64,000 bases of DNA from Prosopocoilus inquinatus. Its lineage: Eukaryota > Arthropoda > Insecta > Coleoptera > Lucanidae. The translations under genes were made by a program, and so were the position numbers. The notes under the pieces were generated by a model, which worked only from the letters and a program-made list of their open reading frames with translations, did no database searches and was not told the origin of the DNA. Shown piece by piece: positions 54,891 to 64,000 of this stretch (position 1 is its first letter; the number at the start of each line of letters is the position of its first letter). Location of the stretch: contig CM069879.1 of NCBI GenBank assembly GCA_036172665.1, positions 21,987,924 through 22,051,923 on the forward strand, read 5' to 3'.

Positions 54891-56935
54891 TTCTTATTTA
54901 ATTAATATTTCTTAGTTAATTTTGTGTGTGTAAATTTGTAGCAATAGTTTTTCTTAGTTCTTGTTGATTGACAATAAATGTTTACTTTAAGAAATGAAAT
55001 GAAGTCCTCGATTATTTATAAGAAATTCAAGATCAAGAAATAACCAATTATCAACTCTAGTCTCGAGTTACTCTGTACACAAGTGTCCTCTCTTTTAACT
55101 TATATTAGTTGACAGATATTTTGTAATGGCTGTTAATCACGTTATGCTATCTAACTGCGCCTTTGTGATTTATTCAATTCTGGCATTCAATAATTTTAAA
55201 ATGAAATTCCAATTTATTTTTAATATTTAATTAATGAATCGTCGGTTATATTGTTAGGGCAATTTGTTCTGGGGGTAATTACACTGTCCACTTTTAATAA
55301 TTAATATTTAATTTAATATCGTTATCCGGGGCCTATAATTAAATTAATTGAAACACAACAAAGGAAGAATGAAACTGTGTCGCGGCGAAATGCGTGCGTA
55401 ATTTGATTTGATTTCGCTTGATTAAAATTCGCGTTTCGTTTAATTTAATTAAAACAAATTGCTGCGCAATTGGGCGTGCATTATTTGATTCGATTTGGCA
55501 ATATGAGAACGATTATCGAAACAAGTTCAGTTCGATTTTGTTGTTATGTGAAGAGGGGGATGCTGTTGTGATGAGAAGATCTTCCTGTTAAGCCGCGTAC
55601 GGCCGAACGATTTCTTAAATTAAAGCTAGACGGACATCTGTCGTCGAGTTTTCTGAGCGGGAAATTATTATTATTATCATCATCATCATCCCCGTTCGGC
55701 CGCGATGAGATTAAACGTGGATCTGAAGGACTGGATGTGAATGATAGGGGAATTTCGAACATGCCGACCGCGTAATCCAGAAATGTGAATGGCGTATATA
55801 GAAAATTGACCCTTCGGTATTACGAAGGGTGCATTACCATATCCGGATAATTACTTGATGACGCCGTTAGCCACTATCGCCGGGAAGCTCTTGCGGACGG
55901 GGCTGCTCTTCCCTTATGGTAATTTTCTCACATACTGCCTCTATTTCACGGGCACCGGGAATCCAAACGTATATCTAATGAGGGATGTCGCCGGATTTTC
56001 ATTCGAATACGCCAAGATGTGTGCTCTGCACGATAGTGAGATTACCACAAGAGTAACCGATTTGCATTCATGAGATGATACAAAATTGCCACCAGCCGAA
56101 CAAATATCGAATCCTTACGAAATAATTTTATCTTCGGGGCCTGCGTGCAATTTTCGCAAATTTTTCCCCTTTATAATTTAATTCCGTTTACGATCACACA
56201 TCCTTCTTTGAATAATCTTAGTTTATTACAAAGTAACGATAAAACGCAACGGAACTTTTAATCCTTGCCCGAGACAGCTTTGTGTTAAAAGTAAAATAAA
56301 TTAGAGCAAATGAATAAAGTTCTTTAAAACAAGTTATTATTAAAGTTTGAGAGGGTATCGATGCAGAGTTCTCTAATTCAGAAATTAAAGTTCTGTTTAC
56401 CTTTTGTTTCATGGAACATTTGCCATTTGCTTCCCTCGATCGATCACGGCATTTGCACTTGCGCTGCAAAAATCTGAAAGATGCCTTTGTAAGAAACCGA
56501 AATTCTGTACCTACAAAAAAATTAATATTTAAGAAAAAGCTGTAATAATTGCAATTTATTGCAATTTCAAACGCATGCGTCTGAATCTATATAAACAAAT
56601 AGACTCATATATTATACAAATTCACATAAATATATTATTGAAATTACTTGAATACTTGCAGCTGCTAAAACCTTGAAGGGAAAATTGCTGACACAACAAT
56701 ACCTTAACTTGGAAGGTACAAGATTCTAGGAATGTTTCTTCATATCATGAAACTTGTCTGAGAAACTTCAGGTAAGTTCACACATTTGCATTTCCCTGCG
56801 GGATTTCGTTGCTGCAACTTTAGATGCAAGTCTTGATATTCATTCACACTCATGCAGCTTTGCCCAATGTGGAAAGAGCTACTCCTTTGGGATGTATGAA
56901 GCATGTTTAAAGCGTGAACTGTTTCACTAACCACT
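54891..56935. other. no gene; candidate host non-coding DNA
   Basis: TTTAATTTAATTAA-like motifs between 55.2 and 55.5 kb and a GC-richer part near 55.6-56.1 kb. The plus-strand frame 55855-56073 has no known domain. Confidence 0.35.
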
Positions 56936-57640
56936 AATCACTGGTAGAACTTCTCAGACGGTTCTAGAGGCGATGGAAACGTTCCAAACGTGATATGGCA
57001 TGCAAGAAGTTTCATGTTCTAAAGGAAAAATTGTTTGGAGACGGTTCTGTAGTCAATGGAAATTAGGAAATTTACCTGAATGTTGACTTTTGGTTTTAGT
57101 CTTAAAATTATTTGCAGGAAAGATCAACAAGCTTCTAGGGACGATCCGGAAGCCAATGGAGTTAAAGTAACTAAGCATTATTTTGTCTGCAAACTATTTT
57201 ACTAGACGCTTTTGGGTGCGATTACGACTATAAGATCAAAGGAACTATTTTAAACGTAAAATTAGTAAACAGGGCGTTTCAAAATTCAGTATTAAAACTT
57301 CTGAGGACTCGATAAAGATAAAGTAATCGTGAAATAGCCCACAGGGTATGTCGGTATCTATTAATTGGTTACTAGGGGATAATTTTAAGTTCAATAAGAA
57401 CATTCTAGACGTGAAATGGTCTATCGGATGCAGAGTATTATGCGATTCACTGTTAAGTCTTTTAGATACTGTTTTGAAATCGTGGGCATTTCAACAGCCG
57501 CTGACAAAACTTCTGGAGGCAATTCTAGAGCAAATGGGAACCTTGAGTTTTGATTTGAAGTGGCATGCAGAGTATTTCACGTACCGCTCTGAAAAAAGAA
57601 ATGGTTACGGAGACAATGGAAGCCCTGCGTAAGCCTACTA
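56936..57640. repeat. highly degenerate tandem repeat array
   Basis: Units of roughly 100 bp recur, each near the pattern ACTTCT..G..GGTTCTAGAGxxxATGGxAA, followed by GTGGCATGCAxAxxxTTTCA. At least four are traceable (near 56945, 57035, 57130 and 57510). They have drifted so far that only the skeleton remains. Confidence 0.45.
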
Positions 57641-58619
57641 TGAACCTGAATAGAAATTTTCATTAAGATCTAAGTTGTAATTATCAGAGTCAGAACAAAA
57701 TCAGAAAAATAATTAAAATAACCGCGTGTCTCCAATGCATGCTGCATTCCAATAATACATGAAAACATATACGAAATTCACAGTTTTGGAACGCCTGGAA
57801 AGAATATAAATTTTACTACGACAGTACAATCACATTCTAATATTATTGTAGTTGTTCGACAAAACAATAAAATAAAAATATATAACTAGGAATAAACAAG
57901 ATGATCAATACTTACTTGAATTATCCTTAAACTGGTTTCGGCCAGGAATTTTTTATTGTATTTTTATACTTCAATGCAAGCAGAAAGCATAGTCGTATCA
58001 CAAAACATTTAAATAGTTATGATTGAGTTGTTCACTTATACTATATATTTTCACTATAAAATAATGTTCGCTCCAGTGTGAGTTGTCCGAATAAATTAAT
58101 CACGATATAGTTTACCAAATTAGTGTCCGTTAATCTAGTTCGCCGGGAAGTAAATATTTCTTTACATTTAAAAAATGATCATTCAGTATCACAACTTGTT
58201 GCAGGTGCAAATGCAAATGTAGGAATAAGATATCAATGTTTTTTATACACTGAGAATCTTATAAGACTGCACATAGTAATTATTATCAACGGAAGCTTTA
58301 TTACATTATTTCCAAATTTATTTCATTCGCCATGGTTACCGTGCGTTGTTAGTAATGGCACTACTGATTTTGAATTGTCAGCTTGAATTAAATTGTTCTT
58401 TCGATTTATTGTAAAATGTATACAACCGCCGAAAAAGTGAAAATGTAGTACACATTATTCTCTAATGGAGCTTCATTGATAGAGGTCCTTGCGTTATTTG
58501 CCGCCATTTTTCCAGATAGATCAATTATTCCCTTCCTTAATACTTCCTATGTGCAATTTGTAAATGATTCAGCATTAAGAATTAAGTAGTAACTATAGCA
58601 ACGTAATGTTAAAACCCCT
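57641..58619. other. no gene seen
   Basis: The frame 58123-58386 (plus) lacks a known domain. It could belong to the hAT element beginning at 58620. Confidence 0.4.
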
Positions 58620-59830
58620 ATGTGCAATTTTATATGATTCAGAAATGTATTATCTGATCACGTAATTTTCGTCTATGTGCAGCGTTACAAGTTTCTCACT
58701 ATATATTTCTTGCGTACATGTGCCGTCACAAAGCTGTTTTAAAATATGTAAATCCAGATTTTTACTGAAAACTGCGTCGACCTTATTTGATAATGATGCA
58801 CCAAATTCTCCAGGAAGTATTTTTGTTGTAGTTATAATATCCCGTATTACAATTAAATTATGAACCAATAGAATATTTTGTGTCTTTAACGATATAATTA
58901 CTTTAGAAACCTGAAAAATTTTTTGCTGATGGAACAGTAATTCTGGCAACGCAGTAGATTTTTGCAAAAGCCTTTTACATTCGATAATACTCTGGGCAGT
59001 ATCTTAAAGACAAAATGATAGTCTTAATACTTCAAATTTCTCTGTAAAAAAAAAGCAGGCATTGAGCTACGTAGTCCATCTTGTAATAATTGGATTAGGT
59101 GGCAAAGGAAGTGTTGGGCACAATTCCTTTAAACGAGCAACCCGTGCCTCTAAAAAATACTTTTCGTGCAACTAATGAGCCTACCCATGTATATAAATTT
59201 GCTGCGTATAAATTCACAAATCCTATGCAGGGCGTGAACAACACATGTAACATGAAGTAATTTTGGATAGATAGCTATTAACAAGTTTCCTGAATTAAAC
59301 ATGAAAGCTGTCGCGTCTGTTACGAGTAGCAGAGACTCTTCAAATTTCAGTAATATGTCTGTAAAAATACTATCTATTCTTTCATTCACAATTTCTGCTG
59401 TAATGGCAGCATTTTCATTTGGACACAATTACGTATTTGCTTACGAGATGTGGAAGAATGGAAGACACCAACAACATTCACAAGACAACGTCCCTTTATA
59501 TCAGTAGTTTCTTCAGTACCAATTCATATGTAATAGTTGGCAATTTTCTTCTTGATCATTTCCATTGTCGTAGTATACGCTTTGAACACAAGTATATGCT
59601 TTGGACACATAATATTTTCGAAGTGTGCTTGGATGTGGAACGTGTTGGTTGGTATATTTTCGAGAAACTGCTTCAGAATAGCGTTGGCTAATTTCTCGAG
59701 TGAAATATCGGCACCCATAAATGCCTGACAGAGATGATCGTTGAATGGTGTGTTTAGAATCCCTTGAAGGTGTTTGTTAGTTAAATGTTGCGGCATTACT
59801 TTTCTTGTAACAACATTTTGTCGCATATAT
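58620..59830 (-). pseudogene. hAT transposase with DUF659-type core
   Basis: Minus-strand reading from 59826: FNDHLCQAFMGADISLEKLA (start of DUF659) and ILKQFLENIPTNTF, then after a shift TTDIKGRCLVNVVGVFH (the D-E-T-T-D..G-R region). NERIDSIFTDILLKFEESLL follows, then LLVTDATAFMFNSGNLL and LLHVTCVVHALHRICEFIR. ARVARLKELCPTLPLPPNPI and ITRWTT come next with a stop for the expected W. The C-terminus (58967-58650) includes LPGEFGASLSNKVDAVFSKN. The order is that of a large family of hAT-like transposases abundant in insects. The element is dead from several frameshifts and stops. Ends were not found. Confidence 0.87.
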
Positions 59831-60617
59831 TGCAGCTAATTTTGTTATCACTCACAACATTTAAACTAGCACTAGCTTCATAATCAACTATTCACTGACG
59901 TACTAGTTGTAGCTATGAGGACGAAGTAGCTATATTTAACTGATTCTTGTGAGTATAAACAATCTGCACTTAAATAATATTAATAATAACGGTAATGATA
60001 ATCAATTCAGTTATACCACACACATGTAAAAAGGAATTTAAACTTTCATCCCTACTTCAAGTCGTACAGCTTCAAAACACACGCAATACTGCCCTGTCCG
60101 AAGTTTTTGTTTTGTATACTAACCATTACAATAGGATTGCACTTAAAAAAAATCTTATTTTTGCGTATCAAATTGTATTACAGACAACTTCCAAACAGCT
60201 GTGCTCAATAATTATGCACCAACGACGAATCAAGTCGAAAACGAGGTCTGCGGTCGGCACCCTTAAATTAGAATTTAGACACAACCTCGATAGTTAGCAA
60301 AAAATTGTAAATACTCTCAGTTGTTAACTATTTTTATTGAACAGTAAAAGGTTATAAAATTTTATTCTATTTCAGATGAAACACAATAATCACATAAAAT
60401 AAAGCAAGTGCATTGGCATATGTATTTGCTTTAAAACTTTCCGGGTATATTCTTCATATTGTTTCCCTTTCTAGAGAACGCTACGGAACGAAAAACTCAC
60501 TTATATTATTAATAATTTTTCATTAAGATACCCTTAATAGAAAATACGCTGCGCGCCCGTGACTTTTCACACGTTAGGATTGTATAGTGAATTTTGTCTC
60601 GACTCTGGTAATTATCT
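59831..60617. other. no gene seen
   Basis: The frame 59995-60297 (plus) has no recognisable domain. Confidence 0.4.
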
Positions 60618-60960
60618 TTATTTTCAAGAATCTTTGGCGGTTAGATATGGAAAGTCCTCAATGAAGAAGTTAATAGTACCACTCAGACCTTATACTAAAT
60701 GAAATATTCTTCAATGCGTGACTCCATTATTAACAGTACCTACTCGATTCTTTGGAAACGGAGTCAAACAAAAAGATAGGGGTAAGTAATCAGTTTTATT
60801 TTCTATTTTTGAGCTTCATCTTTTTAGTCAAAACCTAAGGTGTTGGTAGTGGTGGTTAGACGTGAAACATCCCCCCTGAAGAAGATTATAGTGGTACTTA
60901 GACTTCATACTAACTGAGAAGTTGTTTAAGTATGGCCAGGTTATCAGGGGTTTAGAAGAA
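60618..60960. repeat. two diverged units of about 220 bp
   Basis: GAAGAAGTTAATAGTACCAC with CTTATACTAA near 60664 recurs as GAAGAAGATTATAGTGGTAC with TTCATACTAA near 60878. Each is preceded by GxGGTTAGAxxTGxAA. Confidence 0.5.
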
Positions 60961-62650
60961 AAAGCATCATGCCAACCAACCCATTTTATTTTCCTTCGTC
61001 AGTCTTTTTATCGTTTAAGTCTCAAACTCCTATCAGAAACGGCAGAGTCCTTCCAAACTTGATTTTTTCCTTCCTCTTTTTCTTCTTCTTCATCTTCATC
61101 TTTGTCGATGCTGCAAAATGGTTTTCATAATAAATTCGAGTTTCAGACTCCAAAAATATACATCGGTTAGTGCTCTATTTACAAGAATCCGACCTTGAAA
61201 ACCGATGGTAGAAAAAAGTTCCCGTCAAACAGTTGTCTGTTCTCTTACTTCAACATATTTTCGAAACTTTGGGTCTCAAAGTTCTTGCAGGGACTGTCAA
61301 ATCTTTCAGACCTCTTTTATTTTTTGCATTATAATATCCTAAGCTTATGAAGCTTGTCTTAACAAGTGAATTGGAATATACTTTATAACATTGCCTTAGT
61401 TGTTGCGTTCATGCGTGAGCACACTAAGAAAGATAATAGAATAAATGTCCGTACTCCAGCTTGGTGAAAATAAATTTTATAGGAGTATTTTATTGGTTAA
61501 ACAAAATTCATTTCTGTAAAAACAGAGAGAATAAAAATATCTATGCTCTGGTAAGAACTTGGACAAGAGAATAGTATTCGGCAGGAGACCAAATTCATTC
61601 AAAAGAGCACTGAAGGCTATCTAAAAATTCAAACCAGAAGCGTACAAATTGCAACTTGGGCTTTTCATGGTTTGCCTCTTGCTTTTTTTTTGTAAAAAGA
61701 TTGCGAAAGAATATAATGTGTAAAAGTTGCTTAACTCTCGTCGTGATGATAAAAGTTGTGCTTGGCCCTCGTGAAATTGATACTCTTGAAAGTAAAGATT
61801 TCTTTAATCTTTTATCATATTTTGAACCCCCGTCCGTACTTTGCAAGAACATTTTTTATTATTATTATTATAATGAATTAAAATGATAAATTGGGCAGTT
61901 TCATCCGAGAAAACTTTATTGTAATACAAGTGGAAAAATCACCCCTTATAAGCGTGCTCGTTTTTCTTTCTTCGAGCCGCTATCGGGAAGAACATCGAAG
62001 GCGAACGTGGACTAGGGCACTTTGTCAGGTGAGGGCCCTCGCTTTCAATGTGAACCCCCCCATATCAGCGATGTTAAATACAGGGCGAAAATATTCCGGG
62101 GGTTTTACGAACTTCCAATCTTCTCCACTCGCGCGCTCGCCCTCCGACAATTATCGTAAAATATAACCCACAAATAACGAAAACTGTCAAAGAAAATGAA
62201 TGTTTTATCGCTGCAACGGTATGGAACTTACACGTGAAAGAATCGAGGGGGTTGGGATGGGATGTCACATGGCTAAGAGCACGCTTTCTCTCTCTTTCTT
62301 TTTTTTTTTGGTTTAATTTACTATGACTCTTACGGTTGTGTGAACTCGATACAAGGAAATGAATTTTTTAATTGACGTGGGAGGAAAAAATTGGGAGTGA
62401 GTTTCCTCCTCATTTTCCGCAGCGTAAATAAAAGCTAACCGAATTATCGGGCGATCTCGGTGCGGTGAAGATGAAAACCGACCTGACGCGTAAAACTAGG
62501 GAGAAGTGGAGAATACAAATAGAATTATTGGGACACCGGGAGTGATAAAAAGGCGCAAGCAAGCGAGATTAAAACTCATCCGGGCGAACGCCTGAATGCT
62601 TCGACTTAGACCAGATTGGATTACTCGGAAACATCACATAACCCGGCGAA
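60961..62650. other. no gene seen
   Basis: Low-complexity CT- and T-rich runs near 61080 and 62288. No coding homology recognised. Confidence 0.4.
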
Positions 62651-62651
62651 A

Positions 62652-62703
62652 GTGAAAAGGACATTAGTGTCTTCGCCGTGAAAAGGACATTAGTGTGTTT
62701 GCG
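62652..62703. repeat. tandem repeat, two units of 26 bp
   Basis: GTGAAAAGGACATTAGTGT occurs twice, followed by CTTCGCC and then GTTTGCG. Confidence 0.9.
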
Positions 62704-63910
62704 AGGAAAATGTAATCATTCCATTAATGTTCGATGAGGAGTGGCCCGGTTCTACATATAACCTACAACACTGACAGAAAGAAGTTAGTGGAAACACATT
62801 ATCAAACTCTCAGGGTTTAGTACGATAAATTAAGCCCTCTGATGTATGTACACGTGTATAAAGAGCCTAAGCTGATAGTAATAGGGTAATTTAATTTATC
62901 GAGAGTTGTAACCGCAAGGCATTTGCGTGCATGTGCATTTCGACCCACCCCCAAATTACATAAATGAGTCTGAATCAGCATTCGCTCGCTTGATATTCCG
63001 CATAAGTCCGGTCAGGTCTTAACGAATAAAATTGAGCGCCCCCTAAAGAATAACGCACGCAATTAAGGGGGGCCCCCGGGGACTCATGCGGGTGATTTAA
63101 TTACTGTCGAATTGCTTCAAAGTGCACCGCTGTTACTGACGCTGTGATGTCATGATTTGGTGTAAATTGGTGTGTCGCACAATCAAATGGGCTAATGTAA
63201 TTGTTGCGTTGCTAGGGAATAATGGCATTGTAACACATGCATCCTACTTAGCATTCCGAGCAGCTACCTCTCTGCATAATAATACCGCGCGAACTACCCC
63301 TGCCGCCGATTGCTACCCTCGGAAGCGAGAGATTCTGTTGTATTAATATTCTATAACGTTTTCAATAGGAGCATCATGCTTGTGTCGAACAAGGGAAACT
63401 TACTGACGTCTGTGTCATACAATTTAATATGCAACAGTGTGCAGTGTGTGTGTACCGGGATATTGTAATGGAAATCATGAAAAGTATATTCGATAGGATC
63501 CTCTTTCATTCTCATACTCATTATACGAGGAAAATGTAAATTAAATAAATCTATCAAGTTGAAATAATCAGACATGAAAGCCAGCGTTGCCAGGATCTTG
63601 CACCTGCATCAAATATTGCCGCGATGTGATATTTGTTCACATAAGCAGAACAGCTGCGTAGTCAAAAGAAACGTGTTGAAGTCTTATATTTTTCTTTGTA
63701 ATTAATCCGAATTATTCATTCTTCAAATTATGTAAAAAAAAAGCAATTTTCTTGTAGTCAAATGTAGTGCAAGACCATATAAGATGTAAATTATCTTATA
63801 TTTAATCTGACTGCGTCCCTTATTATGTTTATTACTAGGGAAGTCAGACATATTAGTGAGTTTGCGGTAGTGTGTTTCCCGTTATAAAAATTTTCCTTAT
63901 AATCTGTAAC
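62704..63910. other. no gene; candidate host non-coding DNA
   Basis: A GC palindrome GGGGGGCCCCCGGGG lies near 63066. No element or domain recognised. Confidence 0.35.
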
Positions 63911-63965
63911 TCCTAATGAGTCCCCCATGCAAGGCGGCCATGCTTGCATGGGGGACTCATTAGGA
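63911..63965. repeat. perfect 23-bp inverted repeat
   Basis: TCCTAATGAGTCCCCCATGC (63911-63930, plus AAG) is perfectly complementary to 63943-63965 across a 9-base loop, GCGGCCATG. A similar string, TAATAAGTCATCCCATGCAA then GGCGGC, lies inside the MITE at 27.2 kb. This may be a minimal MITE of two ends. Confidence 0.8.
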
Positions 63966-64000
63966 ACAAATCCCGCTTCAATTTGTCTATCCTACTGCAA

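Noticed and set aside
52540..55020. LTR pair around the Copia remnant.
   Set aside because: The 52540-52780 block has no similar copy after 54890, so I do not call a full LTR element.
1..64000. CRISPR array, operon or bacterial system.
   Set aside because: No regularly spaced identical repeats, ribosome-binding sites or compact gene arrays exist. The sequence is plainly eukaryotic.

Overview
This is AT-rich eukaryotic nuclear DNA, most probably from an insect. The evidence is the mixture of broken transposons: mariner and Tc1-like transposases, two hAT lineages, non-LTR (LINE) reverse transcriptases, a Copia fragment, tRNA-derived SINE-like heads and many MITEs. A beetle is possible but cannot be shown from this sequence. 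I found no intact protein-coding gene, no intact tRNA or rRNA gene and no exon chain that I could assign to a host gene. The window reads as intergenic or intronic DNA: transposon graveyards alternate with quieter stretches that may hold host regulatory sequence.

Layout. 0.4-1.2 kb: a diverged tandem duplication. 2.85-5.63 kb: a mariner element with a broken transposase, carrying an inner SINE-like sequence and a long-armed foldback. 5.9-9.6 kb: a SINE-like head, a MITE end, a hammerhead-like motif, a Tc1/mariner-superfamily transposase pseudogene and a hairpin MITE. 11.8-17.8 kb: a MITE with a hammerhead-like core, two inverted copies of a second MITE family, and a hAT (ZBED5/GTF2IRD2-like) transposase split by a 1.8 kb insertion. 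18.0-21.8 kb: a promoter-like stretch, an orphan hAT end and a 1.8 kb non-autonomous hAT. 23.6-25.3 kb: a LINE tail and two adjacent foldbacks, one of which carries a hammerhead-like core in each arm. 25.4-27.5 kb: a degenerate LINE (minus strand) interrupted by a MITE. 33.4-36.8 kb: a second LINE interrupted by a 2.0 kb element with TIRs of about 480 bp. 39.5-41.4 kb: a third LINE with a tandem-repeated 3' end. 45.1-45.9 kb: a possible solo LTR. 52.3-54.9 kb: a hAT end, a heat-shock-type promoter and a Copia pseudogene. 58.6-59.8 kb: a DUF659-type hAT pseudogene. 63.9 kb: a perfect 23-bp inverted repeat.

Interactions. The window is best read as layers of insertion. Clear cases are the TIR element inside the LINE at 33.5-35.6 kb (single-TA target, frame continuous across the empty site), the CACGC-ended block inside the hAT at 15.6-17.3 kb, and the MITE inside the LINE at 27.1 kb. 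The most unusual theme is four sequence-unrelated families that carry the layout CUGANGA, stem, GAAA, short palindrome or near-palindrome, UH, closing stem. This resembles short-stem-III hammerhead ribozymes, and several copies lie in the arms of inverted repeats rather than in a recognisable Penelope-like element.
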